From Acidovorax sp. Leaf160 (GTDB taxonomy: Bacteria > Pseudomonadota > Gammaproteobacteria > Burkholderiales > Burkholderiaceae_C): DNA of 64,000 nt. Made by a program: the position numbers and the translations under genes. Location of the stretch: assembly GCF_001424265.1 (NCBI RefSeq), contig NZ_LMOV01000023.1, positions 63,292 to 127,291 of the forward strand, in the 5' to 3' direction. The notes under the pieces were generated by a model. The model did no database searches. It saw nothing but the letters and a program-made list of their open reading frames with translations, and was not told the DNA's origin. How positions within the stretch are numbered: position 1 is the stretch's first letter; the number at the start of each line of letters is the position of its first letter. Positions 18,898 through 30,744 of the stretch are shown piece by piece.

Positions 18898-20106
18898 TCA
18901 CTTCCACAGTGCGCACTTGCTTTCGGCCTTGGTGGTGAAGACCTGTTCGCCCGGCAGCTTCTTGATGAGCTTGTAGTAGTCCCACGCGCCCTTGGACTCG
19001 CTGGGCGACTTGACCTGCATCAGGTACATGTCGTGGACGTACCGGCCGTCGGCGCGCAGCGTGCCGGAGCTGAAGAAGTCGTTCATCTTCATGCCGCGCC
19101 AGGTTTCCATGACCTTGTCGGCCTCGATGGACTTGGCGGCTTCCACCGCCTTCAGGTAGTTCATGGTGGCCGAGTAGTCGGCCGCCTGGATCTCGGTCGG
19201 GCGGCGCTTGGTCTTTTCCATGAAGCGGTCGGCGAACTTGCGCGTCTCGTCGTTCATGTCCCAGTACCAGCTGGTGGTGAACTGCAGGCCTTCGGTGTTG
19301 CGCAGGCCCAGGCTGTGGATGTCGCTGAAGAAGATCAGCAGGCCGGCGAGCTTCATGCTCTTGCCGATGCCGAATTCCTTGGCGGCCTTGATGGAGTTGA
19401 CCGTGTCGCCGCCGGCGTTGGCCAGGCCCAGCACCTGGGCCTTGGAGTTCTGCGCCTGCAGCAGGAAGGAGGAGAAGTCCGACGCATTGAGCGGGTGGCG
19501 TACCGAGCCCACGACCGTGCCGCCCTTCTCCTTCACCACCGCGCTGGTGTCGGCCTCCAGCGCATGGCCGAAGGCGTAGTCGGCGGTCAGGAAGAACCAG
19601 CTCTTGCCGCCGCTGTCGACGATGGCCGCGCCCGTGCCCTTGGCCAGCGCGACGGTGTCGTAGGCGTAGTGCACGGTGTAGGGGCTGCACTGCTCGTTGG
19701 TCAGGGCCGACGTGGCCGCGCCGTTGTTGATGTAGACGCGCTTCTTCTCCTGCGCGACCTTGGCCGTGGCCAGCGCGGTGCCCGAGTTGGTGCCGCCGAA
19801 GACCATGGTCAGGCCCTGCGTGTCGATCCACTCGCGCGCCTTGCTGGCGGCGATGTCCGCCTTGTTCTGGTGGTCGGCCGTCAGCAGTTCGATCGGCATG
19901 CCCAGCACCTTGCCGCCGAAGTCGTCGATGGCCATCTGGATGGCGACGGCACCGTTCTTGCCCTCCACGTCGGCATAGAGGCTCGACATGTCGGTGATGA
20001 AACCGATCTTCACCTTGTCCTGCGCCTGGGCTGCGCCGGCTGCGGCCAGGCCCAGGGCGGCCGCGAGGGCCAATTGCTTGAACTGCCGGTTGCGTGGGTT
20101 CTGCAT
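18898..20106 (-). CDS. LivK-type periplasmic binding protein, second tandem copy
   Basis: 402 aa, Peripla_BP_6 (type I) fold. Signal peptide about 1-28 (LALAAALGLAAAGAAQAQ). The mature part starts DKVKIGFITDMSSLYADVEG and is identical to the adjacent paralogue over long runs, e.g. SSLYADVEGKNGAVAIQMAI and NEQCSPYTVHYAYDTVALAK. Two Cys (NEQCSP and the C-terminal KCALWK) are shared. It diverges most in the N-terminal signal and around residues 120-135 and 250-330, so the two copies may have split in ligand preference. Part of the liv operon. Confidence 0.9.
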   Translation of the reverse strand: MQNPRNRQFKQLALAAALGLAAAGAAQAQDKVKIGFITDMSSLYADVEGKNGAVAIQMAIDDFGGKVLGMPIELLTADHQNKADIAASKAREWIDTQGLTMVFGGTNSGTALATAKVAQEKKRVYINNGAATSALTNEQCSPYTVHYAYDTVALAKGTGAAIVDSGGKSWFFLTADYAFGHALEADTSAVVKEKGGTVVGSVRHPLNASDFSSFLLQAQNSKAQVLGLANAGGDTVNSIKAAKEFGIGKSMKLAGLLIFFSDIHSLGLRNTEGLQFTTSWYWDMNDETRKFADRFMEKTKRRPTEIQAADYSATMNYLKAVEAAKSIEADKVMETWRGMKMNDFFSSGTLRADGRYVHDMYLMQVKSPSESKGAWDYYKLIKKLPGEQVFTTKAESKCALWK

Positions 20107-20215
20107 GGTGTCTTGTCTCCTGCCTTGTGGTGGGTGTGATGGAACGACGCGGGGCCCAGCCGGCGATGCCGCCGGCCGGCCTGCTCTTTGACGGCCTACT
20201 CTGTGGCGGCCCGGA

Positions 20216-21412
20216 TTACTTCCAGAGCGCGCACTTGCTCTCGGCCTTGGTGGTCCAGACCTGGTCGGCCGGCAGCTTGGCGACGACCTTGTAGTAGTCC
20301 CATGGCTCCTTGGATTCGGCCTGCGACTTGACCTGCATCAGGTACATGTCGTGGGCGAAGCGGCCGTCGGGGCGGATGCTGCCCTTGGCGTAGAAGTCGT
20401 TGATCGGCATGGACTTCAGCTTTTCCATCACCTTGTCGGCATCGACCGTCTTGGCGGCATCGACGGCCTTCAGGTAGGTCATGGTGGCGGAGTAGTCGGC
20501 CGCCTGGATGTCGGTGGGCATGCGTTTGGTCTTGGCGAAGAACTTGCGGCCGAACTCGCGCGTCTTGTCGTCCAGGTTCCAGTCCCAGCTGGTGGTCAGC
20601 AGCAGGCCCTCGGTGTTCTTCAGGCCCAGGCTGTGGATGTCGGTGAGGAACACCAGCAGGCCCGCCATCTTCATCGTCTTGTTGATGCCGAATTCCTTGG
20701 CGGCCTTGATGGCGTTGATGGTGTCGCCACCCGCGTTGGCCAGGCCCAGGATCTGCGCCTTGGAGTTCTGCGCCTGCAGCAGGAAGGAGGAGAAGTCCGA
20801 TGCGTTGATCGGGTGCTTCACGCTGCCGACCACACGGCCGCCCTTTTCCTTCACCACCTTGGCGGTATCGGCTTCCAGCGCCGCGCCGAAGGCGTAGTCG
20901 GCCGTCAGGAAGAACCAGTCCTTGCCGCCCTGCTGCACCACCGCGCCGCCGGTGCCCTTGGCCAGGGCCACGGTGTCGTAGGCGTAGTGCACGGTGTAGG
21001 GGCTGCACTGTTCGTTGGTCAGGGCCGAGGTACCGGCGCCGTTGACCACGAAGACGCGCTTTTTCTCCTGCGCGACCTTGGCCATGGCCAGGCCCGTGCC
21101 CGAGTTGGTTCCGCCGAACAGCATGGTCAGGTTCTGCGTGTCGATCCACTCGCGGGCTTTGCTGGCGGCGATGTCGGCCTTGTTCTGGTGGTCGGCCGTG
21201 ACGAGTTCGACGGGCATGCCCAGCACCTTGCCGCCGAAGTCATCGATGGCCATCTGGATGGCGACGGCGCCGTTCTTGCCTTCCACGTCGGCATAGAGGC
21301 TCGACATGTCGGTGATGAAGCCGATCTTGACCTTGTCTTGCGCCTGCGCGCCGGAAGCTGCCAGACCCAGGATGCCGAGGGCCAGGGCCAGTGGGGTAAG
21401 TTGTGCCTTCAT
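20216..21412 (-). CDS. LivK-type periplasmic binding protein, first tandem copy
   Basis: 398 aa periplasmic solute receptor of the HAAT importer encoded around it. Signal peptide about 1-24 (LALALGILGLAASGAQAQ); mature Peripla_BP_6 domain begins DKVKIGFITDMSSLYADVEG. SNSG-like ligand region is FGGTNSGTGLAMAK. A 109-bp spacer separates it from its paralogue. Similar proteins are often annotated for aromatic or carboxylic solutes as well as amino acids, so the ligand is open. Confidence 0.9.
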   Translation of the reverse strand: MKAQLTPLALALGILGLAASGAQAQDKVKIGFITDMSSLYADVEGKNGAVAIQMAIDDFGGKVLGMPVELVTADHQNKADIAASKAREWIDTQNLTMLFGGTNSGTGLAMAKVAQEKKRVFVVNGAGTSALTNEQCSPYTVHYAYDTVALAKGTGGAVVQQGGKDWFFLTADYAFGAALEADTAKVVKEKGGRVVGSVKHPINASDFSSFLLQAQNSKAQILGLANAGGDTINAIKAAKEFGINKTMKMAGLLVFLTDIHSLGLKNTEGLLLTTSWDWNLDDKTREFGRKFFAKTKRMPTDIQAADYSATMTYLKAVDAAKTVDADKVMEKLKSMPINDFYAKGSIRPDGRFAHDMYLMQVKSQAESKEPWDYYKVVAKLPADQVWTTKAESKCALWK

Positions 21413-21467
21413 GGGGTTGTCTCCTGTGGAACGGGGGGTATCTCGATCAATGACGCGGCCGCCGGGC

Positions 21468-22198
21468 TCAGACGCCGAGCAGCTCGTTCAGCACCGGCAT
21501 GCGCGCTTCCAGCTCGGACGCGCCGAACTGCAGGGCGATCCGGCCGTGCTCCATGACGTAGAAGCGGTCGGCCAGCGGCGCGGCGAAGCGGAAGTTCTGC
21601 TCCACCATCACCACCGTGTAGCCCTTCTGGCGCAGCGTGATGATCATGCGGGCCAGGGCCTGCACGATGACCGGCGCCAGGCCTTCGGAAATCTCGTCCA
21701 GCAGCAGCAGCTTGGCGCCGGTGCGCAGGATGCGCGCCACGGCCAGCATCTGCTGCTCGCCGCCCGACAGGCGGGTGCCCTGGCTGTGGCGGCGCTCGGC
21801 CAGGTTGGGGAACATGGCGTAGATCTCTTCGACCGGCATGCCCGGCGTGCCGGTCTTCAGCACCGGCGGCAGCAGCAGGTTCTCTTCGCACGAGAGGCTG
21901 GAGAAGATGCCGCGCTCTTCCGGGCAGTAGCCCACGCCCAGGTGGGCGATGCGGTGGGTAGGCATGCCGATGGTCTCGACGCCGCCGATCTTCACCGAGC
22001 CCTTGCGTGCGCCGGTCAGGCCCATCACCGCCCGCATGGTGGACGTGCGGCCGGCGCCGTTGCGGCCCAGCAGGGTGACGACTTCGCCCGGCTGCACGAC
22101 GATGTCGACGCCGTGCAGCACGTGCGACTCGCCATACCAGGCTTCGAGGTTGCGGATTTCCAGGGCGGGCTGGCCGGCAGAGGTTCGCGGGGCGGCCA

Positions 22199-22199
<1 letters not shown>
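21468..22199 (-). CDS. livF: Branched-chain amino acid type ABC ATPase LivF with Walker A Lys to Arg
   Basis: 243 aa ATPase of the HAAT importer. Walker A reads GRNGAGRTS with Arg51 where Lys binds the ATP phosphates. Signature LSGGEQQML, Walker B LLLLDEISEGLAP and H-loop MVEQN are intact. The nucleotide sequence (CGC at the codon) is unambiguous. LivF pairs with LivG, whose Walker A is normal, so one of two ATP sites may be weakened. Stop of livG and start of livF overlap by 1 nt (TGATG). Confidence 0.93.
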
Positions 22200-24848
<2,649 letters not shown>

Positions 24849-24884
24849 GCGGGCGGCCGCTCACCCTCCCTCACATGCCTGCAC

Positions 24885-25562
24885 ATGCACCTGTCGGCTG
24901 AAGGCTGGACGGCCATCGGCCTGACGCTGAAGCTGGCGGGCCTGACGACCGCGCTGCTGCTGGTACTGTGCACCCCGCTCGCGTGGTGGCTGGCCCACAC
25001 CCGGTCGCGCTGGCGCGGTCCGATATCGGCGGTGGTGGCGTTGCCGCTGGTGCTGCCCCCCACGGTATTGGGCTTCTACCTGCTGGTCCTGATGGGGCCG
25101 GCGGGGCCGCTGGGCGCGCTCACCCAGTCGATGGGCCTGGGCACCCTGCCGTTCACCTTCGCGGGGCTGGTCGTGGGCTCGGTGGCCTACTCGCTGCCTT
25201 TTGCCGTGCAACCCCTGCAACGGGCCTTCGAAACGCTGGGCGCACGCCCGCTGGAGGTGGCGGCCACCCTCGGTGCAGGCCCGGTGGACCGGTTCTTCAC
25301 CATCGTGCTGCCGCTGGCCCGGCCGGGCTTCATCACCGCCGGCATCCTGAGCTTTGCGCACACCGTGGGCGAGTTCGGCGTCGTGTTGATGCTGGGGGGC
25401 AACATCCCCGGTGTCACACGGGTGGTGTCGGTGCAGATCTACGACCATGTCGAAGCCCTTGAATATGCGCAGGCCCACTGGCTGGCCGGTGGCATGGTGG
25501 CGTTCTCGTTCACCGTGCTGCTGGCGCTGCAATGGTGGCAGCCGGAGCGCAAAAGCCCATGA
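24885..25562 (+). CDS. modB: Molybdate ABC transporter permease
   Basis: 225 aa, five to six TM helices. The EAA loop near residues 113-135 reads [20 protein letters not shown], and the conserved [21 protein letters not shown] follows. [19 protein letters not shown] is typical of ModB. Its stop overlaps the modC start (ATGA). Confidence 0.95.
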   Translation: MHLSAEGWTAIGLTLKLAGLTTALLLVLCTPLAWWLAHTRSRWRGPISAVVALPLVLPPTVLGFYLLVLMGPAGPLGALTQSMGLGTLPFTFAGLVVGSVAYSLPFAVQPLQRAFETLGARPLEVAATLGAGPVDRFFTIVLPLARPGFITAGILSFAHTVGEFGVVLMLGGNIPGVTRVVSVQIYDHVEALEYAQAHWLAGGMVAFSFTVLLALQWWQPERKSP

Positions 25563-26653
25563 GTCCATCGCAGGCGGCCCCCTCGATCGATGCGCAGCTA
25601 CGGCTTGAGCGCGCCGACTTCACGCTGGACGTGACGCTGGCGCTGCCCGGTCGCGGCATCACTGCGCTGTTCGGCCCGTCGGGTTGCGGCAAGACCAGCT
25701 GCCTGCGATCCCTGGCCGGGCTGGACCGGGCGCAGGGCCTCGTCGTGGTCAATGGCGAAGTGTGGCAGGACGATGCCCGTGGCCTCTGGCTGCCCACCCA
25801 CCGGCGCGGCCTGGGCTACGTCTTCCAGGAAGCCAGCCTCTTTCCGCACCTGACCGTGCGCGGCAACATCGACTACGGCCTGCGCCGGCTGCCTGCGGCG
25901 CGCCGCGCCGTCGCGCTGGACCAGGCCGTTGCGCTGCTCGGGATCGGTGCCCTGATGGAGCGCCGGCCAGAGACCCTGTCGGGTGGCGAGCGGCAGCGCG
26001 TTGCCATCGCGCGGGCCCTTGCCGCCAGCCCACGCGTGCTGCTGATGGACGAACCGCTGGCCGCCCTGGACGCCCAGCGCAAAGCCGAAGTGATGCCGTA
26101 CCTGGAGGCATTGCAGCGCGGGCTCGACATTCCCGTGATCTATGTCAGCCATGCGCAGGATGAAGTGGCCCGGCTGGCGGCCCACCTGGTGCTGCTGCGC
26201 GCCGGAAGGGTAGAAGCCGCCGGGCCCACGGCCGACCTGCTGGCACGGCTGGACCTGCCGCTGGCCCACGGCGACACAGCGGCGACCGTGGTCGCCGGCA
26301 CGGTGCTGTCGCACGACGCCACAGACCAGCTGATCACCGTGGGCTTTTCAGGCGGGCAGCTGCAGTTTGCCTCGGCAGGGCACCGGCAGCCCGGCCAGTC
26401 GCTTCGGCTGAGGGTGCAGGCCCGCGACGTCAGCCTGGCGCTGGCCCTGCCGCAGGGCAGCAGCATCCTGAATGCCGTGGCGGTTCGGGTCACCGCGTTG
26501 CAGGAGGACGGCCCGGGCCAGGTGATGGTGGCGCTCGACGCTTCAGGCACATCGCTGCTGGCCCGGATCACGCTCCGCTCCGCGCGTACGTTGGAGCTGG
26601 CGCCCGGGCGAACGCTGTGGGCGCAGGTGAAGGGTGTGGCGGTACTGGGCTGA
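25559..26653 (+). CDS. modC: Molybdate ABC transporter ATP-binding protein
   Basis: 364 aa: Walker [10 protein letters not shown], signature [15 protein letters not shown], Walker [13 protein letters not shown]-loop YVSHAQDE, then a C-terminal TOBE/MOP domain (about 290-360, [14 protein letters not shown]) that can sense oxyanion. The start at MSPSQAAP overlaps the modB stop. Last gene of the modABC operon. Confidence 0.95.
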   Translation: MSPSQAAPSIDAQLRLERADFTLDVTLALPGRGITALFGPSGCGKTSCLRSLAGLDRAQGLVVVNGEVWQDDARGLWLPTHRRGLGYVFQEASLFPHLTVRGNIDYGLRRLPAARRAVALDQAVALLGIGALMERRPETLSGGERQRVAIARALAASPRVLLMDEPLAALDAQRKAEVMPYLEALQRGLDIPVIYVSHAQDEVARLAAHLVLLRAGRVEAAGPTADLLARLDLPLAHGDTAATVVAGTVLSHDATDQLITVGFSGGQLQFASAGHRQPGQSLRLRVQARDVSLALALPQGSSILNAVAVRVTALQEDGPGQVMVALDASGTSLLARITLRSARTLELAPGRTLWAQVKGVAVLG

Positions 26654-27262
26654 GCGCGGTGTGCTGACGCAGGTTCGGCCCCAGGGGAGAAGCCCGGCAG
26701 GCGCCTGCACACGACACCGGGCGACCAGCCCTGAGGCCCCGTCTGGGGTTCAGGGCGAACCACGAGCGCAGGCGACTGGGCGGCGGATGCAGCCCGTTCC
26801 AACCACCCAGGAATCGCGGTTGCGCCGTGCCACTGCCGGGGCGGCTACAGGCCCAGGCTGCTTCGCTCTTCGGCTTCTCCACTTCCATGCCGTCATCCCT
26901 GGCTCCTGCCTCGCCGGCCCTTGGTTATGTCTTTATCTCAATATCTCTTTATCGCTTCTTAGCCTTATTGCTTTATCGCGTTTTTGTTTCAGCGCCTGGT
27001 TTTCATGTGCCTGACTGGTCACTTTAAAAATCCTTATCCCACAACCAATAGCCACACGATCAGGCAGTGAATTCGCATTTTTCCCATTGACAAAAAATTC
27101 GCTTTCAGCCGTGAGATCCCCCACCCACAGCACGGCGAAGAAATATCTCCAGTTAACAATTGTTCACTAACGATAGATAAAGTTACTCAATAAAATTTTC
27201 GGTGAGTTTGTCGCTATGACCAACGCCCCTCCCGCACGCAGCGTCAACCACCGAGGAATCGA
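26654..27262. other. 609-bp spacer with an AT-rich half
   Basis: No convincing gene. 26654-26920 has the local GC-rich composition and holds a stem-loop (26728-26756). From about 26920 to 27250 the sequence becomes strikingly AT-rich, with TTTATC/TTATCG runs and the palindrome AACAATTGTT at 27155-27164. This is unlike any other spacer in the window and directly precedes the repeat-rich surface protein, so it probably holds its promoter and may have arrived with it. A 24-codon frame at 27216-27290 overlapping the next start is probably chance. Confidence 0.6.
26728..26756 (+). terminator. Stem-loop downstream of modC
   Basis: GCCCTGA pairs with TCAGGGC and inner CCCC with GGGG around a GTCT loop, 75 nt after the modC stop. 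There is no T-run, so intrinsic termination is uncertain. Confidence 0.4.
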
Positions 27263-29797
27263 ATGTTCCAATTTTCACTACGCCGATTAATCAAGCTCGG
27301 CGCTCTCTCCCTGGCGCTAACCGCGTCGATCGGGCATTCAGCCGTTCGCGAAGGTTTCAACAACAGCACCGCTCCGAATTGGACCATCACGGGCAATTCG
27401 CGGCTGACGGCACCCAATATCGATCCCGAAGGACAAGGTTGGCTTCGGCTCAATCCCTTGGCCACCAGCCAGACCGGCCGGGCACTGCTGACCGGATCGT
27501 CGCAGGCCTTGGCCTCCAACGTACCGGTGTATTTCGAATTCGAATACGTGTCCTGGGGCGGAACCGGCGCCGACGGCCTCGTGGCTTTCCTGTACGACGC
27601 CGACAAGGACATGGCCGGCGCGCGGAGCGGAGGCTCGCTGGGTTACTGCGGAGGTTCCGGGGCCTACCTGGCCATCGGTCTGGATGAATACGGCAACTTT
27701 TCAGGCCCTTACGACCGAGACGTGAAGGTCTGCAGATTCAATGACCAAGCAAACACCCGTTCCCAGTACGTCGACAGCGTCGTGATCCGCGGGCCGGAGG
27801 GCAGCAACTACCCGATGGTTGCCACCAAGAAATACGCCTCCGGCATCGACTTTCCCCGGGCCACCGCCCGCCCTGCGGCCACCAAGGTGCAGGTGTCGTT
27901 ACAGCCGGCTACGGTGGGCTACAACATCACGGTCACGTTGATCCGCAACGGCGTGGCCACCAAGATGTTCGACAACGTGTCCTTCCCCTACGCGGCTCCC
28001 AACAACGTCCGCGTGGGTTTCGGTTCAGCGACCGGGCTTGACACCAATGTCCACGAGGTGCGGGGTCAGGTGCTGGACGTACTGACCGAAGTTGACGTGG
28101 CCAAGCGGTTGACGTCCTCCGACCCGGCCGCGCGTGGCTCGACCGTGTCTTACTCCGTCAGCTACGCCAACGTCTCGAACTTCGAGATCACTGCAGGGAA
28201 CATCCAGTATGAGGATATCGTGCCTGCGGAGATCGAGAACGTCAGTTGGACGTGTAGCGGGAACGCGTGCCCTGCCCCCAGCGGAAACGGCAACATCCAG
28301 GGAGTCAACCAGGGCTCCCTGCAGGCCGGTGAACTTATCCGCTTCGACATTACCGGGCGGCTGTCCCGGAACGTGGCGGATGGGCAAACGATCACAAATA
28401 CCGCGAAGGTCAGCTTCGTACCCAATTCGCCCTACTCCGGCCCCGAGAAGGAATCCAGCGTCAGCTTCTCCACGCAGGTGACTGCCGATATGGACGTGGC
28501 CAAGACCTTGCAGACCCCCACCCCGGCCGCGCGTGGCTCCAATGTGTCTTTTGAGATCACCTACACCAACCGCTCGGCCTTCGAAATGCCTGCGGGCAAC
28601 ATCCGGTTCGAAGACGCCGTACCCGCAGAGATCACGAACGTCAGCTGGACTTGCGCCGGGACGGGGTGCCCTGCCGCCAGCGGAAACGGCAGCATCCAGA
28701 GAGTCAACGCTGGCCCGATAGCTGCCGGTGGCACCGTGGTGTTCACGGTGTCCGGCCAGTTGTCCAGGAACGTGACGGATGGGCAGACCATCGCCAATAC
28801 CGCAAAGGTCAGCTTCGAACCCGCTTCCTCCTACTCTGGCACCGAGAAGCAATCCACCGCCACCGTGACTGCGCGGGTAACTGCCGAGATGGACGTGGCC
28901 AAGACCTTGCAAAGCCCGACCCCGGCCGCGCGTGGCTCCAATGTCTCTTTCAGAATCACCTACACCAACCGCTCGGGCTTCGAAATGCCTGCGGGCAACA
29001 TCCGGTTCGAAGACACCGTACCCGCCGAGATCACGAACGTCGGCTGGACCTGCGCCGGGACGGGGTGCCCTGCCGCCAGCGGAAACGGCAGCATCCAGAC
29101 AGTCAACGCTGGCCCGATAGCTGCCGGTGGCACCGTGGTGTTCACGGTGTCCGGCCAGTTGTCCCGGAACGTGACGGATGGGCAGACCATTGCCAACACC
29201 GCAAAGGTCAGCTTCGAACCCACTTCCTCCTACTCTGGCGCCGAGAAGCAATCCACCGCCACCGTGACTGCGCGGGTGACTGCCGATATGGACGTGGCCA
29301 AGACCTTGCAGAGCCCCACGCCGGCCGAACGTGGCTCTGACGTGTCTTACAAAATCACCTACACCAACCGCTCGGCCTTCGAAGTTCCTGCCGGCAACGT
29401 CCGGTTCGAAGACACCGTACCCGCCGACATCACCAACGTCAGCTGGACCTGCGCTGGGGCCGGATGTCCTGCGGCCAGCGGGACCGGCAGCATCCAGGCA
29501 GTCAACCGAGGTGCGATGGCTGCCGGTGCCACGGTGGTGTTCACGGTGTCCGGAAAGTTGTCCGACAAGGTGACGGATGGGCAAACGGTGACCAACACCG
29601 CGAAGGTCGGTTTCGAGTCGACTTCCACCTACTCCGGCACCGGCAAGCAAGCCACGGCGACCCTGACCGCACGGGTTCCGACCGATATCAAGCAAGTCCC
29701 TGCACTGGAGGGCACTGGCCTGCTGATCGCGTCGGGTGCGCTCGGTGCGCTGGGCGCTTTCTTTGCCCGCCGCCGCAACGCGCGCAAGGACAGCTGA
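27263..29797 (+). CDS. Secreted lectin-like protein with four DUF11-type repeats and a C-terminal sorting signal
   Basis: 844 aa. Signal peptide about 1-26 (LGALSLALTASIGHSA). Residues about 28-275 look like an L-type lectin/concanavalin-like beta domain (FEFEYVSWGGTGADGLVAF, GGSLGYCGG, LAIGLDEYGNFSG). Residues 277-808 are four repeats of exactly 133 aa of the DUF11 type (DVAKTL, NTAKVSF, NVSWTCAG with paired Cys). The end, VPALEGTGLLIASGAL then a hydrophobic stretch and ARRRNARK, resembles IPTL-CTERM exosortase signals with VPAL in place of IPTL. So it is probably exported and processed at the cell surface. Codon use is less GC-rich than its neighbours. Adhesion is a guess. Confidence 0.8.
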   Translation: MFQFSLRRLIKLGALSLALTASIGHSAVREGFNNSTAPNWTITGNSRLTAPNIDPEGQGWLRLNPLATSQTGRALLTGSSQALASNVPVYFEFEYVSWGGTGADGLVAFLYDADKDMAGARSGGSLGYCGGSGAYLAIGLDEYGNFSGPYDRDVKVCRFNDQANTRSQYVDSVVIRGPEGSNYPMVATKKYASGIDFPRATARPAATKVQVSLQPATVGYNITVTLIRNGVATKMFDNVSFPYAAPNNVRVGFGSATGLDTNVHEVRGQVLDVLTEVDVAKRLTSSDPAARGSTVSYSVSYANVSNFEITAGNIQYEDIVPAEIENVSWTCSGNACPAPSGNGNIQGVNQGSLQAGELIRFDITGRLSRNVADGQTITNTAKVSFVPNSPYSGPEKESSVSFSTQVTADMDVAKTLQTPTPAARGSNVSFEITYTNRSAFEMPAGNIRFEDAVPAEITNVSWTCAGTGCPAASGNGSIQRVNAGPIAAGGTVVFTVSGQLSRNVTDGQTIANTAKVSFEPASSYSGTEKQSTATVTARVTAEMDVAKTLQSPTPAARGSNVSFRITYTNRSGFEMPAGNIRFEDTVPAEITNVGWTCAGTGCPAASGNGSIQTVNAGPIAAGGTVVFTVSGQLSRNVTDGQTIANTAKVSFEPTSSYSGAEKQSTATVTARVTADMDVAKTLQSPTPAERGSDVSYKITYTNRSAFEVPAGNVRFEDTVPADITNVSWTCAGAGCPAASGTGSIQAVNRGAMAAGATVVFTVSGKLSDKVTDGQTVTNTAKVGFESTSTYSGTGKQATATLTARVPTDIKQVPALEGTGLLIASGALGALGAFFARRRNARKDS
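28091..29686 (+). repeat. Four tandem 399-bp repeats
   Basis: Unit boundaries 28091, 28490, 28889 and 29288 are exactly 399 bp apart, and the last unit ends at 29686. Each starts GT(T/TG-equivalent)GACGTGGCCAAG. Units 2, 3 and 4 share very long identical runs; unit 1 is more diverged. In frame, 133 codons each. Confidence 0.95.
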
Positions 29798-30440
29798 GTT
29801 CCGGGCAGCTCGCCTGCCTTGCGGTAGGCCCGCAAGGCCCTAAAGCGCGGTGCCCGGGGAGAAGCAAGCGCAGCTTCCCCCGTGGCACCTGAGCCCGACC
29901 GGCTGCCGTGGGGCTTCTCCTCGGGTCGGGCACAGGCATCGTGGAATCGCCTGACGGGTGCCGCGGGCGGAGACGTTGGGAAAGAACGCGCCAAGCCCGT
30001 CGCACCGGCCCCACAAGCACGCCCCTCTGTTTTCCGTACACCCCCTGGCCCGCGCCGGGGGAGCGCTTTGCACCATGATGGACCGCGCCGGTGAGACCCG
30101 CTTGGGGCACACCGGCCCCATTTACGCGATCTGACCCGAAGCCCTTTGTGAACGACACAGTCGCTCTGCAGTCCACCCTGCAAGCCGCGTCACCGAAAGC
30201 GACTTCGGGCGCGCCATTCCCCCAGGTCAGGGTCACGACGCCCACGTGAGGATGCTGCCCCGCAGAAACCGTGCGCCAGCGGGCAGGCCGGCTTCCCTGC
30301 GGGGCGAGGCACCGACTGCAGCGAGCCACATCGTTGTCGGTAGGACGGACGACACAGCACTGCGGGGCGCAACGCGGCGTCACCGGCACGCTGCGGCGAC
30401 AGGGCACGCCGCACCCCCAATTGGTGCATTGCTGCACTCT

Positions 30441-30459
30441 GCGCCCCGGACTGGGGCGC
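30441..30459 (+). promoter_or_regulatory. Perfect GC hairpin upstream of nirB
   Basis: GCGCCCC and GGGGCGC around a GGACT loop. It lies upstream of the promoter candidate, so as DNA it could be a protein site and as RNA part of a longer leader. Role unknown. Confidence 0.4.
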
Positions 30460-30500
30460 GCTCTGCCTGACCTACGCTGGGACTGCGGCACCGAAGCCCA

Positions 30501-30514
30501 GGCACGGATCGTGC
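30501..30514 (+). promoter_or_regulatory. Sigma-54 promoter candidate for nirB
   Basis: GGCACGGATCGTGC has the invariant GG-N10-GC of -24/-12 promoters and matches GGCACG-N4-nTGC. The preceding base and the first T of TTGC differ from consensus. Nitrogen assimilation operons are often sigma-54/NtrC dependent. It lies 231 nt before the nirB start. No clear NtrC site pair was found upstream. Confidence 0.4.
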
Positions 30515-30562
30515 TCAGTCCACGACGACGCCTGCGGCAGTGCCGCCGCCGGCTCAACAGCC

Positions 30563-30621
30563 TCCGCCAACGACGGCGGAACCCGATGGCCTTGCGGCAG
30601 CCCAGCCGCACCCGCCATCGG
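30563..30621 (+). promoter_or_regulatory. Tandem hexaloop hairpins in nirB leader, candidate ANTAR (NasT/NasR) target
   Basis: Hairpin 1: TCCGCC (30563-30568), loop AACGAC, GGCGGA (30575-30580). Its six-nt loop has A at position 1 and G at position 4, the ANTAR-target rule. Hairpin 2: TGCGGC (30593-30598), loop AGCCCA, GCCGCA (30605-30610), enclosed by a perfect outer stem CCGATGGC/GCCATCGG (30583-30590, 30614-30621). Its loop has A1 but C at 4. A further hairpin CCCGCG/CGCGGG lies at 30642-30656. No T-run follows, so an intrinsic terminator is not evident. Confidence 0.4.
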
Positions 30622-30744
30622 CCGTTCCCAACCGACTTACGCCCGCGTCTCGCGGGGGCCCATGTCACGCGCCGCATCCACTCATCGATGCGCGGCACGC
30701 AGACCTGCACTCCCCCGCCCGCCGTGGAATTGCAGGATCAACCC

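Larger units (their letters stand above)
29798..30744 (+). other. 947-bp spacer upstream of nirB: structured leader region
   Basis: No supported gene; overlapping frames here have no family resemblance. The first part holds an inverted repeat GCCCGACC/GGTCGGGC (29893-29931) that could end the surface-protein transcript. Further down are a perfect hairpin (30441-30459), a GG-N10-GC motif (30501-30514) and four hairpins before the nirB start, annotated separately. This is an unusually long regulatory spacer for this compact genome. Confidence 0.6.

Noticed and set aside
27216-27290. 24-codon upstream frame overlapping the surface-protein start
   Set aside because: No ribosome site or amino acid bias suggesting a leader peptide; likely chance.
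28091-29686. Regular repeats as a CRISPR array
   Set aside because: Units are 399 bp, contiguous, coding and without spacers.
28025-29695. 556-codon open frame opposite the repeat protein
   Set aside because: It inherits the 399-bp periodicity, so looks like a repeat protein, but lacks signal peptide, start context and any family resemblance.
30421-30438. GGTGCA-N4-TGCACT as an NtrC enhancer before nirB
   Set aside because: Half sites are in everted orientation relative to the known NtrC site TGCAC-N5-GTGCA.
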